A DNA stretch of 64,000 bases from Bradyrhizobium sediminis (GCF_018736085.1 NZ_CP076134.1:1870501-1934500); one strand, 5' to 3'; shown: positions 42,229-51,095, numbered from the stretch's first letter. Numbers and translations are program-made. Notes: a model not told the origin generated them from the letters alone.

Positions 42229-42549
42229 CTATTTGCGAAGCGAGCCGATATAGGCGGCAATATCGGCCGCCTCGCTCCGGCTCAAGGGGAAGTTCGGCAT
42301 CTTCGGGTGCGGTTCGATCAGGAAGGCAGCGACCTTTTCCGGGGTAAAATCGGGCTTCTTGGCGATCACCGCAAACGGCGGAACGTCGGCGCTGGCCTGC
42401 TTCTGATCGCCGTCAACCACGTGGCAAGTGGCGCACCAGCGCTTGGCGAGCGTGGCCCCCTGATCGGCATCGGCGGCCATTGCCAGTGATCCGCTCAGTC
42501 CGGCTGTGGCGACAACCAATGCCCGAATTCCCTTGAAAACCGCTCGCAT
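42229..42549 (-). CDS. c-type cytochrome, class I
   Basis: 106 residues. The signal peptide ends near AMAAD (residue 26). One heme site: CATCH at residues 39-43, with the axial Met84 in HPKMPNF. Periplasmic electron carrier. It stands alone. The partner oxidoreductase is unknown. Confidence 0.9.
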   Translation of the reverse strand: MRAVFKGIRALVVATAGLSGSLAMAADADQGATLAKRWCATCHVVDGDQKQASADVPPFAVIAKKPDFTPEKVAAFLIEPHPKMPNFPLSRSEAADIAAYIGSLRK

Positions 42550-42664
42550 CCGATGCTCTCCTTCGACGTCAGTGGCCTACGCTATTGGCCAGCACCAATG
42601 CAATGGGCCCGGCAATCAGCTACACAAATTGGCAGGCAGGGCAAAGGCTACAAAGCGGGCATTA

Positions 42665-42919
42665 ATGGCCGAAATCATCCATTTCGTGGCACTGGCTTTC
42701 GATCTCGTCGATGGCGCCCTCGTTCCCGGGGAAGGCGTGGACTGCGAGAACCCGGGGCTCGCCATCCAGACGGCGCAGGGGCAGTGGAAGCTGTTCGGTC
42801 ACGCCGGTGCCGTTGCGTTCAGCCGGACCAGCGATTTCGAACAGGGCAAATTCAACCGCCGGCATGTGCTACGCTGGTTTGGCCAGGTGCCGGACGAATA
42901 TCTGAACGACGAGGGGTGA
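42665..42919 (+). CDS. Conserved small hypothetical protein
   Basis: 84 residues: MAEIIHFVALAFDLVDG, then HAGAVAFSRTSDFEQGKF and a C-terminal WFGQVPDEYL. I recall many close relatives in Bradyrhizobium, usually as single genes near membrane or storage genes. No known fold or function. No strong ribosome site before the ATG. Confidence 0.65.
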   Translation: MAEIIHFVALAFDLVDGALVPGEGVDCENPGLAIQTAQGQWKLFGHAGAVAFSRTSDFEQGKFNRRHVLRWFGQVPDEYLNDEG

Positions 42920-42963
42920 TCTCCGCATCGCCGCGACCAGACTTGCGGGATCGCTCAATACCT

Positions 42964-43140
42964 TCACTTATCCTTGTCGCCCAGCGTCTTGCCGGTGGTT
43001 TTGTTGACCAGATGCACCCGGGCGCAAGCCGGGCAAGTCACCGCCTCATAACTATCCGCTCGCTCGGCCGGCGCCTCGTCGGGCAACCAAACCTGAACGT
43101 TCATGGCAGTCTGTGGGCACCGAAAGATGAGATTGGCCAT
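42964..43140 (-). CDS. Small Cys-containing hypothetical protein
   Basis: 58 residues: MANLIFRCPQTAMNVQVWLP, a CPAC knuckle near residue 36, and a Lys-rich tail (GKTLGDKDK). RCP near the N-terminus plus CPAC could form a partial zinc site. Conserved short proteins like this are familiar from the genus; no function known. Confidence 0.55.
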   Translation of the reverse strand: MANLIFRCPQTAMNVQVWLPDEAPAERADSYEAVTCPACARVHLVNKTTGKTLGDKDK

Positions 43141-43198
43141 CAATACAAAATGGCCGGGCCGACGTGTAGCGCATTGACCTGCCTCAAAGCCGTTTGAT

Positions 43199-43693
43199 CT
43201 ACAGGCGCGGTCTTCCTGATGCGGTCCTTGGGGTGGCGCTTGGCCTTTGGCTGCCCCAAGCTCCGCGCGTCCAGTGCGAAAGCGCAAGTTGTGGCTCGTT
43301 GGTAACGATCGCTCCGATCATTGTTGATTCGGACTGTCGATGCGCGCGCGGCGGGTGGCCGGACGATTGACGAGGTGCTTCGGAGGGGGCGGTGATCGCA
43401 GCGCGGATTCCTGTCAGCACGGAGGTGAAATGCTCATCGCGTTCGCGGTCGAAACGCTGTTGATGGGCGCGGAAAGCCGCCACCCGCCCTGCAATTTCTT
43501 CGCGAATCTCGCTACGGGTGACGGTCGACGTGCGCGGCGTCTCCGCGGTTGCAACGGGTGGTTCGATCGGTTCAAATTCATCGACTGGTGCGGATTCAAT
43601 TCGCGCTTCAGCCTCCGGTTTCTTTCCGGTGACAGACTGCACGAACGCCATTGTCTGCGCGATTAAGAGATCGCGCTCTTTTGCCCACTTCAT
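43199..43693 (-). CDS. Hypothetical protein
   Basis: 164 residues. The N-terminus KWAKERDLLIAQTMAFVQSVTG is amphipathic. The middle is Pro/Ala/Glu-rich, then SEIREEIAGRVAAFRAHQQRFDRERDEHF forms a long charged helix. The C-terminal 50 residues look less coding-like. ATG 43693 with GAGGTGGG upstream is preferred over ATG 43738. No family recognised. Confidence 0.5.
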   Translation of the reverse strand: MKWAKERDLLIAQTMAFVQSVTGKKPEAEARIESAPVDEFEPIEPPVATAETPRTSTVTRSEIREEIAGRVAAFRAHQQRFDRERDEHFTSVLTGIRAAITAPSEAPRQSSGHPPRAHRQSESTMIGAIVTNEPQLALSHWTRGAWGSQRPSATPRTASGRPRL

Positions 43694-43895
43694 CACCCAC
43701 CTCAGCCAAGGTAGCTTCAGCAAAAAGCCGGTGATCATTCAAGCGAGTTTTTTGTGCGGCGCCTATGCGTGACGGTTCGGTCAAGACGGCAGGGGGCTTT
43801 ACCGCGGCGCGATCGCTGTTGTCTTGCTCAGCCATCAACCGTGGCCCGACGCGCGGCGGAGATTTCCATGATCCCGCATGATGCGTCGGTTGCCG

Positions 43896-44081
43896 TCAGC
43901 GGACGCTGACGAATGCGCCCCATAATGCCGCGAGGATGGCGCCGGCCAAGACATAGCTCGGGCTGTTGCAGAACGTGCTGCCATATCGGCACATTTCCAC
44001 ACCGAGAGTGCCGATTTCATGATGGCTGGCGGCATAGAACAGGCCCGACAAAATCGCCAGTGCGGCAGCTACGAAATACAT
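43896..44081 (-). CDS. Small two-helix membrane protein
   Basis: 61 residues, two hydrophobic segments: MYFVAAALAILSGLFYAASH and SPSYVLAGAILAALWGAFVSV, joined by a loop with two Cys (EMCRYGSTFCNS). AGGGA precedes ATG 44081. Such small proteins are usual in rhizobial genomes; role unknown. Confidence 0.65.
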   Translation of the reverse strand: MYFVAAALAILSGLFYAASHHEIGTLGVEMCRYGSTFCNSPSYVLAGAILAALWGAFVSVR

Positions 44082-44257
44082 CGGGTATCCCTGGAGCAGC
44101 GTTTTCGGTGGCAGAGTCTGCGGGATTGTTCCCGCACAGAGCGCCAGCATATTGGAGGCTATGGATTAAATCGCGTTGACGTTGAAGCGTGGAATTTTCA
44201 CCAAAAATTGCTTCAACCAAGCCGCAAATTGTTCCGAAACCGGCGTCCCGGTCCGAC

Positions 44258-45060
44258 CTAATGACAGCGCGCCTGGGCTCTTTGCGGACAAAGTCTCAAA
44301 GAGTTGGACAGCGAAAACGGCACGCGCGCACTGCGGGTCGTGTTGTCGGAGGCGCGGTAACTCAAGGGGGCGGCCACCGCGATGTCGGCCCGCAGATCGT
44401 CGCCCAGGGAGAACCGCACGCCGGCGCCGACGGAGGTGAGCGCCAGGCCGTCATTGTAGCTGTATCCGGCGTTCCAGGCCGTGCCGGCGTCGACGAAGTT
44501 GTAGAGTTGAAAACCCGTCAGGTAGCCAAGATTCAGCTTCTGATCGAAGCGCAATTCGAGCGATCCGGCCATGCCGTTGTCGCCGCTGATTTCTGCGCTG
44601 CCATAGCCTCGTCCGAAGGCCGCGCCGCCCAAGTAGAATTGCTGCGAGAGAAACAACGGGCCCGACGCGATCTGGCCGGCTGCCGACAGTTTGACCGACC
44701 ATGCGTCGGGCAGCGTCTGATAGCGCGTGAACCAGAGACCCAGCACCGAGAACGTGCTGGAAGCGCCGTAACGTGACGAAAAAACATCATCCTGCTGCGA
44801 GGCGCCGAAGATATCGAGACCTTGCCGCCCCATCACCGTCAGGTAGTTGTTGCCGCCGAAATTGTCCTGCAGTCGATAATCTGAAGTCAGGCTCACGGTG
44901 CGGATGTAGTCCCTGTAGATCGGACCAATGACGTCGCTCTCGGAGACGTTGCCGAAGCCCGCTGCCGCCGTGATCGTCAGCGTCGATTTCTGCGATTGCA
45001 ACGGAACGACACTGCCGTGGGTCTCGAAGGATTCGGTTTTGGTGACGTCGTTGAAGAGGC
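44258..45060 (-). pseudogene. Truncated ShlB/FhaC-type two-partner secretion transporter
   Basis: The minus-strand frame encodes the C-terminal beta-barrel of a hemolysin-activation/secretion protein: VMGRQGLDIFGASQQDD, LGLWFTRYQTLPDAWSV, FYLGGAAFGRGYGSAEISGDNGMAGSLELRF (the conserved FRGY-like strand) and LYNFVDAGTAWN. The POTRA domains and signal peptide that should precede it are missing. The open frame continues past 45060 only because it runs antisense to an EAL fragment. The gene has been cut by a rearrangement. Confidence 0.75.
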
Positions 45061-45637
45061 GGCGGAGGCGCGGACCTGGGAGCAGGCCGGACACAATATT
45101 CGCATCGGCGTCAATCTTTCGCCTTCGCAGCTTCAGTCGGGCGATCTCGCAACCTCGGTTGTGGAGGCGCTCGACATCACCGGCCTGACGCCTGCACTGC
45201 TCGAACTCGAGGTGACTGAGGATATCCTGCTGCTGGACGAGCAGCGGGTGCTCGACACAGTCTTGAGAATCCAGGAACTCGGCGTGCGTGTCGTGTTCGA
45301 CGACTTCGGCACCGGCTATGCCAGCCTGAGCTATCTGAAGAAATTCCCGCTCGACGGGCTCAAGATCGACCGTTCGTTCGTGCTCGAGCTGCTTGCTGAT
45401 TCCGACGATGCGGCGATTGTCGGCTCGACTATCGGCCTGAGCAAGCAACTGGGCCTGTCGGTGATCGCAGAAGGCATCGAAAACCGCGCCATCGCCGATC
45501 TGCTCGCCAGCATGGGATGCGAAGAGGGGCAGGGCTATTTCTTCGGTCGGCCGATGCCGGCCCAGGCGTTCGAGGAGCAGTTCTTCACGGTGCGCGAGTC
45601 CACGGCCCGTGTGCTCGCAGGCGGCGAGGCGGCCTGA
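45045..45637 (+). pseudogene. Truncated EAL-domain (cyclic-di-GMP phosphodiesterase) gene
   Basis: Only the C-terminal three-quarters of an EAL domain is present: IRIGVNLSPSQLQSGDL, LELEVTEDIL, DDFGTGYASLSYLKKFPLDGLKIDRSFV, SVIAEGIE and CEEGQGYFFGRPMPA. The EAL signature and any N-terminal GGDEF or sensor region are absent. There is no start codon with a ribosome site. It joins head-on to the truncated secretion transporter around 45045-45060. A translated product is unlikely. Confidence 0.75.
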
Positions 45638-45726
45638 ACAACTTCGCAAGAGCCGTCTTGGGCGATTGAGTCTCTTGAACGTGAGCCACCCTGCAGTATA
45701 ACTTTTGAGCTGTTGGAGGGCGTTCT

Positions 45727-46650
45727 ATGGCAAGGGCCATGCTTCGGCCGGCCCGTCGCGTGGCGTTCGCCGGGGTGGTGTTGATTTATTCGTCCTGCCT
45801 GGCCTTGGGCAAGGACGCGGATGAAAAGACCGCTTCAGCGCCCAACATCTATCTCGACCTCAGGACGAATTACGCCACTTTCCCTGCCGGCTCGCTCTCG
45901 GTCGGCTTCGGCAGCTTCGGGTTGTTTGCCGGACATCCGGCGCTTTCGAGGCTCGCGAGCCTCTCGAATCTTTCGAACATCGCGACACTTCCGGCGCTCC
46001 CGGCCGTGTCGCCGTCTTCCAGCCGGACCGTCGGGCTCGACGTTCCGCTCACGATAGATTTGAACGACCAGGTCTCGGTGTATGGCGGCTTCAGCGCCAG
46101 CGCATCGCGAAGCGATGGGTCCGACTGGTCCGCGTTTACGATCAACAGCTGGAACGTCGGGTTCCAGGACGATGTTTATCAGCAGAACGGCGGTTCGATC
46201 CCGACAATCACGCTGCAGTCGACCGTCACGCGGTCGGCACCGGGAGTCTCGCTTCCCACGACGTCGCTCAACACCATTCTCGAGTTCGATTACGCCCTGA
46301 ACGCGGATGAAACTCGGGGGCTGCTCGCGGGCGGTCAATACACCGCGGTTGCCGTGGAATCCCCGCGCGTGACGATCAATCCAAATTTCGTCGGCTATGT
46401 CGGCGGCTACTATCAGTGGGATAACAACTGGAAATTCACCGGCCGGGTCGGAGTCCAATCATTCGGCGGCGGGCAGCTTCTCAACCGAACGGTGTTCGAA
46501 CCTTTCACCCAGCCGCTCGTAAGGCTCGACCTCGACCGAATGGATGACGACGACAACCGCTTGTTCGGCGTGACGGCGCTGATCTCGTGGGTGCCGAAGC
46601 CGTCCTACCAGTTGACGGTGAGGACGCCGCTCTATCTGGTGAAGAACTAG
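45727..46650 (+). CDS. Putative outer-membrane beta-barrel protein
   Basis: 307 residues. A signal peptide ends near ALGKD. The mature part alternates hydrophobic and polar residues in strand-like runs (GLDVPLTIDLNDQVSVYGGFSASASRS, NFVGYVGGYYQWDNNWKFTGRVGVQSFGGGQL) and ends YQLTVRTPLYLVKN, a barrel-like C-terminus. TTGGAGGGCG precedes the ATG. No named family recognised. It lies directly after the EAL fragment. Confidence 0.65.
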   Translation: MARAMLRPARRVAFAGVVLIYSSCLALGKDADEKTASAPNIYLDLRTNYATFPAGSLSVGFGSFGLFAGHPALSRLASLSNLSNIATLPALPAVSPSSSRTVGLDVPLTIDLNDQVSVYGGFSASASRSDGSDWSAFTINSWNVGFQDDVYQQNGGSIPTITLQSTVTRSAPGVSLPTTSLNTILEFDYALNADETRGLLAGGQYTAVAVESPRVTINPNFVGYVGGYYQWDNNWKFTGRVGVQSFGGGQLLNRTVFEPFTQPLVRLDLDRMDDDDNRLFGVTALISWVPKPSYQLTVRTPLYLVKN

Positions 46651-46672
46651 CGCGGTCGCCCGCGCCGGAAAA

Positions 46673-46755
46673 TTTGACACGTCGGGCAAATCACCGGCAT
46701 ATCTTCATCATCGCAAGACTATCAAAGCCCGCACCGGGGAACCGGCCGCAGGCTT
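46673..46755. repeat. Island repeat, copy 1 (TTTGACAC... with terminal hairpin)
   Basis: Begins TTTGACACGTCGGGC; the first 41 bases are identical in all four copies. The right half is a hairpin AGCCCGCACCGG / CCGGCCGCAGGCT. This copy lacks the T-run. Confidence 0.8.
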
Positions 46756-46853
46756 GTTGGCTCCTGAATTGGACGTTGGGTTGCCACCACATTTCCCTTG
46801 TGCCGCCGCATTTCCGCGATCCTGTGTGTCGCGCTGGGCCAAGGGAAATTACG

Positions 46854-47207
46854 ATGAATAAACCGCTCGTTGCCGCACTGATCGCAGCATCCCTCATATC
46901 GTTCGAGGCGCGAGCCCAGGAGCGGGCCGGAAGTGCCGCTCTCGGCGCGGTGTCGGGGGCCGTCGTCCTTGGGCCGGTCGGCGCGGTGGCAGGTGCATTC
47001 ATCGGATATACCGCAGGACCGGCGATCGCGCGTTCCTGGGGAGTGGGGCGCTCCGGATCGCGATCACGGGCGCGACATGCCGCGCAATCCACTCCGGGAA
47101 CGCAGCAACAGGCGGTCGCCCAGGCGAGTTTGCAGCCGCCGCCAGCCAGGACGGCGGGCCCGCGTCCGGCAAGGAACGCCGCGCCGCCGGTTCAGGGATT
47201 TGAATAG
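46854..47207 (+). CDS. Secreted glycine-zipper protein
   Basis: 117 residues. The signal peptide ends at EARAQ. Then GSAALGAVSGAVVLGPVGAVAGAFIGYTAGPAIA is a glycine-zipper segment, as found in proteins that pack in or perturb membranes. The C-terminal half is Arg/Ala/Gln/Pro-rich and probably disordered. AAGGGAA precedes the ATG. It is flanked on both sides by copies of the island repeat. Confidence 0.75.
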   Translation: MNKPLVAALIAASLISFEARAQERAGSAALGAVSGAVVLGPVGAVAGAFIGYTAGPAIARSWGVGRSGSRSRARHAAQSTPGTQQQAVAQASLQPPPARTAGPRPARNAAPPVQGFE

Positions 47208-47242
47208 CAGCGTCGGCGGCACGGCGCCGTCCGCTTTCAGGA

Positions 47243-47328
47243 TTTGACACGTCGGGCAAATCACCGGCATATCTTCATCATCGCGAGACTATCGAAGCCC
47301 GCGCCGGGAAACCGGCCGCGGGCTTTTT
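47243..47328. repeat. Island repeat, copy 2
   Basis: Same 41-base head. The hairpin GCCCGCGCCGG / CCGGCCGCGGGC is followed by TTTTT, a strong terminator shape. It sits 35 bases after the glycine-zipper gene. Confidence 0.85.
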
Positions 47329-47688
47329 CAATCTGATTTTTTCAAACGGCCGGCGGTCGTACTCCACCGGCATGAGCCGTCTGCACAAAATCTCCTGAGA
47401 TTATCGGCGATAGGTAATGAGGAGACACCCAAAAATTCCCGCCGGAAAGGCCATTAAAACGGAGCTGGCGCGTATTGCAGAGAATGTCGTAGCCAGGAGG
47501 GTTTGAACGCGCGCCCTTGGTCGGCGGCCTTAATAGACGGGGATGGAAATGCCATACGCTTGCGCGACGCAAGATCCACCGCAGCGTCAACGCAATCCCA
47601 AGCGATACACTGGCAGCTTCGGCTGTTCGACTTTACGCACCGGAAGACTTGCATCTCCATCCGGGAATTGCTTCGCAGCGTGCTCGCA
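47329..47688. other. Gap before the membrane-protein gene
   Basis: No supported gene. It includes AT-rich patches around 47400-47460 and ends with half of a palindromic repeat (47663-47693) that overlaps the next start codon. Frames here are open but their composition is not protein-like. Confidence 0.4.
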
Positions 47689-47693
47689 ATGAC
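47663..47693. repeat. Half copy of the palindromic repeat over a start codon
   Basis: ATTGCTTCGC... and GCTCGCAATGAC match the right half of the element at 5992-6072. The ATG of GCAATGACG is the likely start of the membrane-protein gene at 47689. Confidence 0.5.
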
Positions 47694-48189
47694 GCGCTTG
47701 AAGGAGTTTCTTGTGCTGGGCGTGCTCGCGAGTTGGTTTGTTGCTGCGGTTTCCTTCGTCAACGGCTCAGTTTTTAGGTACGCGGTCTTGTTCGTGGTCA
47801 CGGCATACGCGCTAGCGATGCTTTTGATGGCGCTGTCGGCGCTAGTCCGGAGCGGGTGGAATAAGGAGTTAACACTCGGCCTTGAGAGGTGGTTCTTGCT
47901 GTGGGGGCCACCTGGGTTAGCGGCTGCATTTTCCGTTGCTCTCGTTGTTGATCTGATGAAATGCCAAAACCTTTGTAGTGCGTTTGATGATTGTCTATCG
48001 CTCGAGGCTTTCAAGTACCACGTTGCAATTTTCTTAATGGGCTTGATCAGGATCACGTTGCAGGTCTACGCAATCATAGGGCTTGCAGCTCTTTTCATCA
48101 GGTCGATCCAGATGGTTGAGAAATTCCGTAGGAGATGTCAGTGCCCACATACTTGCGAAGAGCATAAGATCGGAAAGATTCGATCCTAA
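47689..48189 (+). CDS. Four-helix membrane protein next to the effector candidate
   Basis: 166 residues with hydrophobic segments at about 7-24, 30-53, 70-92 and 109-138, and a basic, Cys-rich cytoplasmic tail (RRRCQCPHTCEEH). The base composition is more AT-rich than the neighbours, suggesting transfer. The start is uncertain: ATG 47689 lies inside a repeat remnant, and GTG 47680 is an alternative. It precedes a lysozyme-like protein by 100 bases, a position often taken by immunity or export partners, but nothing proves that role. Confidence 0.55.
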   Translation: MTRLKEFLVLGVLASWFVAAVSFVNGSVFRYAVLFVVTAYALAMLLMALSALVRSGWNKELTLGLERWFLLWGPPGLAAAFSVALVVDLMKCQNLCSAFDDCLSLEAFKYHVAIFLMGLIRITLQVYAIIGLAALFIRSIQMVEKFRRRCQCPHTCEEHKIGKIRS

Positions 48190-48290
48190 AGGATACGCCA
48201 GACACAAAATTTTACTTTGAGAGCCAGAGGTTCTCCGACATTCCAAATTATCGAAGCCGCTACGTTCAAAACTATACCCAACTAAATAGT

Positions 48291-49619
48291 GTGGGCGCGC
48301 AAGAAGTAAGGAAATACCGTGCCCTAATCGATGCTGCGGCTGCGCGTTACTCGATCGACCCTGATATTGTGAAAGCCACTATTTACACCGAAGTATCTAG
48401 AGGCGTGATCTATGGGAAGCCTGCCGAGTGGCTGGGGAGGGCGCGCACATGGTATCCGGGAAATATCGATACAAGCTGGCAAGAATTGATCCCAGGATCG
48501 AACGTGCGTGATCCGAAAGACAATATTGAACTCACTGCAAAGCTCATCTCGCGGATTGCCAACCGGCTCGATGACCCCAGCATTGAGAATATCTATTCTC
48601 TGTACAACAGCCTGTCGCATGATCGAACGTACGTGAACAAGGAAACCAAGACGACGCCCTATTTTGCCAAGATGGCGTTGGAAGCGAAGGCGTGGGAGAA
48701 AGACAACTGGTCTTCTCCGGAATTCCCAAGCGCCAAAGATGCGCAGCGCGAGGTTCTTCCTTCTGAACGTCACGTCTTCGACAATCGTTTCGGATGGTGG
48801 GGCTCCTCTCCGGCAGGCGCCGCCATAACGCCTGCTCCCGACGGTTCGGATGCATTCGGCAACCGTTTCGGAAATTGGGGCACTGCCCCGGCGGGCGGTT
48901 TGGGCGATGCCCGTTCTCCGGTCTTGCGTGAACTGGAGAAGTACCGGAAATCTTCGGCTCCCGACGGTTCAGCACCGACTGCGGTACACGGCGCGCCTAC
49001 GCCGGCGTTCCAACCGGATGCGGTATATTCGCCTGCTGGCGATTTCTTCGGAAATTTTCCGCGGGTTTCTGCTGGTACGACACCGGCACCCATCGCCTTC
49101 AACGTGCCAGGGCCGGCCGTTGGTACAGGCGCCGCCGACAATTTTGGTGCCGCCGGGAGGAGGCCCGTAGGTGTCCTCGGTAGTTTCATCGGAGATAGTC
49201 CCATCGTCGCTGCGGAGGTGAGGCCGCAGTTGCACGGCGTGAGCGCACCGGGTCTTTCGAACGAGGAAACCGCCTATGGCGATCAATCGGGAAATCTGCC
49301 TAGCGGGCCGCGGCCTGTGGGTTATCCGCGGCTACGGAGCCGCGTCGTCAGCCCTGCTTTCCCGGCCATCATGCCTCCCGATGCTGTTCCGCCGGATCCG
49401 CCAGAACCTGCGCCGCTGCTGGGGATCTTCAGCGGCAAGCCGATGGTGCCGCTTCCACATGAGTTCTGGGGCTTGCCGAAAAAATCCGGTGCGTCTTCCA
49501 ACGACGCCTTGTTCGATCTTCTGGCTGGCCTCGCCTTGCGGAATCCAGCGTCGATTCCGCCGGACGACGATCCTCGCAGATTCGATCGCGACGACCAGAT
49601 GCAGCCCTGGTTCCTCTAG
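48291..49619 (+). CDS. Lysozyme-like protein with long linker, effector candidate
   Basis: 442 residues from GTG 48291. Residues about 8-135 resemble a lytic-transglycosylase fold: YSIDPDIVKATIYTEVSRG with the probable catalytic Glu, AKLISRIANRLDDPSIENIYSLYNS, TTPYFAKMALEA. A Pro/Ala/Gly linker carries repeats of FDNRFGWWG / FGNRFGNWG type. The C-terminus (LLGIFSGKPMVPLP, FWGLPKKSG) is a second conserved block. No signal peptide or ribosome site is seen. The frame stays protein-like upstream to 48168 (RFSDIPNYRSRYVQNY) without ATG, GTG or TTG. An IS element is inserted at its stop codon. Confidence 0.65.
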   Translation: MGAQEVRKYRALIDAAAARYSIDPDIVKATIYTEVSRGVIYGKPAEWLGRARTWYPGNIDTSWQELIPGSNVRDPKDNIELTAKLISRIANRLDDPSIENIYSLYNSLSHDRTYVNKETKTTPYFAKMALEAKAWEKDNWSSPEFPSAKDAQREVLPSERHVFDNRFGWWGSSPAGAAITPAPDGSDAFGNRFGNWGTAPAGGLGDARSPVLRELEKYRKSSAPDGSAPTAVHGAPTPAFQPDAVYSPAGDFFGNFPRVSAGTTPAPIAFNVPGPAVGTGAADNFGAAGRRPVGVLGSFIGDSPIVAAEVRPQLHGVSAPGLSNEETAYGDQSGNLPSGPRPVGYPRLRSRVVSPAFPAIMPPDAVPPDPPEPAPLLGIFSGKPMVPLPHEFWGLPKKSGASSNDALFDLLAGLALRNPASIPPDDDPRRFDRDDQMQPWFL

Positions 49620-50929
49620 CAGTCTGCTGAAAAACCCTGAGATGGAGAGTATTCTTGTTCTGGCCGGTCGTTGTTGGGGCGGCGCGGTGGAGTTGGATGT
49701 AATTTTCTAGTCTGGTGTTGGGTGTACCCTGACGCCGGGTGGCTAAGCGGCAAGCAGTTTGGGAATGCGGATCAGGTTATAGGCGATCAGATTGAGCAGG
49801 AAGTCGGCGGCGACGCGGCCGATGCCACGATGTTTGGTCTTGCGCATGGTGCCATGCTGCTTGCCCCATCCGAAAATGCACTCGACCATCGCCCGGCGCG
49901 ATTGCGACATGCCGTACCCCGGATGCCGCGTGGTTCGTTCGTCGATGGCGCTGTTGCGGTTCTTGCCGGTTTTGGTGACGGCCTGGTTCTGTGTCACATG
50001 CGGCGTCACGCCGATGGCGCGAAGATTGGCGACGTGATCGGCCGTATCGTACGCCTTGTCCTCACCGACCGTGATGCGGCGGCCTGCGGCTTTGCGTCTC
50101 GCCTTCAGCATGGTCTCCGAAGCCCGGCGTTCGGCGGTGCCATTGGCATGCGTGACCCTGCCGGCCACCGCCAGCCCATGCCGGTTCTCCATGGTGGCGT
50201 GGCCCATATAGCAAAGCTTGGCCTCCCGGCCGGCCGCCTTGCGATAAAGCCTGCTGTCCGGGTCGCTGGTGCTCGCATGGGTGTCGTTCTTGCGCTTCTG
50301 GCCGTGGAAGTTGGCGCCATCATCATCGTCGCCGCTGCCGTCCTTGGGGCGAAAACTCTTCTGCGACGCCCAGGCTTCGATCAGCGTTCCGTCCACCGAA
50401 AAATGCTCATCCGACAATAGCGATTTGACCTGAGAATGGTTCAGAGATTTGACCTGAGAATGGTTCAGAAGCCTGGTCATGAACTTCGTGAACACATCCC
50501 CGTTCTGCAGCCGCTCCCGGTTCTTGGTGAAGGTGGTCGGGTCCCAGACCGGATCGTCCGGCGACAGCCCCACGAACCAGCGATACAAAAGATTGTAGTC
50601 CAGTTGCTCCATCAACTGGCGTTCCGAGCGGATGCCGTAGAACACCTGCAGCAGCAAGGCGCTCAGCAATTGCTCTGGAGGGATCGAAGGACGTCCCTCG
50701 CTGGCGTACAACCTCCCAAGGCTGCGGTTCAAATCACTCAAAACATCCCGGACAAGTTCCCGGACCTTCCGCAGCGGGTGGTTCGCTGGCACACGCCTGT
50801 CCGGCGCAATGTACGAAAACAGGCCGCCCTGATCCGTAAACCTGCCGCGCATGATCGCCTCCGCCGATTCGAGATGACAAAGTGAATCATCAAGCCCCCT
50901 CCGTGGCGAGGGGGTTCTTCAGCAGACTG
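49620..50929 (-). mobile_element. IS5-family insertion sequence
   Basis: 1310-bp element with 18-bp terminal repeats (CAGTCTGCTGAA at both ends, one mismatch) and a 4-bp target duplication CTAG at 49616-49619 and 50930-50933, typical of the IS5 family. The left CTAG holds the TAG stop of the upstream gene, which therefore survives the insertion. Confidence 0.93.
49743..50852 (-). CDS. IS5-family transposase
   Basis: 369-residue DDE transposase. The N-terminal DUF772 region (PLRKVRELVRDVLSDL, QLLSALLLQVFYGIRSERQLMEQL) is followed by the catalytic domain with FSVDGTLIEAWAS, the Asp-containing GEDKAYDTADHVANLR and VECIFGWGKQH (Glu). A 24-bp tandem duplication (50422-50469) adds a second NHSQVKSL in frame just before the first catalytic strand. 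The frame is intact, but the insert may affect activity. Confidence 0.92.
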   Translation of the reverse strand: MRGRFTDQGGLFSYIAPDRRVPANHPLRKVRELVRDVLSDLNRSLGRLYASEGRPSIPPEQLLSALLLQVFYGIRSERQLMEQLDYNLLYRWFVGLSPDDPVWDPTTFTKNRERLQNGDVFTKFMTRLLNHSQVKSLNHSQVKSLLSDEHFSVDGTLIEAWASQKSFRPKDGSGDDDDGANFHGQKRKNDTHASTSDPDSRLYRKAAGREAKLCYMGHATMENRHGLAVAGRVTHANGTAERRASETMLKARRKAAGRRITVGEDKAYDTADHVANLRAIGVTPHVTQNQAVTKTGKNRNSAIDERTTRHPGYGMSQSRRAMVECIFGWGKQHGTMRKTKHRGIGRVAADFLLNLIAYNLIRIPKLLAA

Positions 50930-51010
50930 CTAGAGGCGGAGCTAGCTGCGGATCGGCCGCCGCCTCTCGATCGGCGCCGCCGGAACTCCGCTTCATCGGT
51001 GTCCAAAAAA

Positions 51011-51095
51011 TTTGACACGTCGGGCAAATCACCGGCATATCTTCATCATCGCAAAGACCAACAAAGCCCGCGCCGGGAAACCGGCCGCGGGCTTT
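51011..51095. repeat. Island repeat, copy 3
   Basis: Same 41-base head and hairpin (GCCCGCGCCGG / CCGGCCGCGGGC) ending CTTTCT. It begins 78 bases after the IS5 target site, in what was the 3' flank of the lysozyme-like gene before the insertion. Confidence 0.85.

Noticed and set aside
45060..45649. N-terminal half of the 463-codon minus-strand frame
   Set aside because: Only the part below about 45060 resembles a secretion transporter; the rest is antisense to the EAL domain, so the long frame is an accident of the rearrangement.
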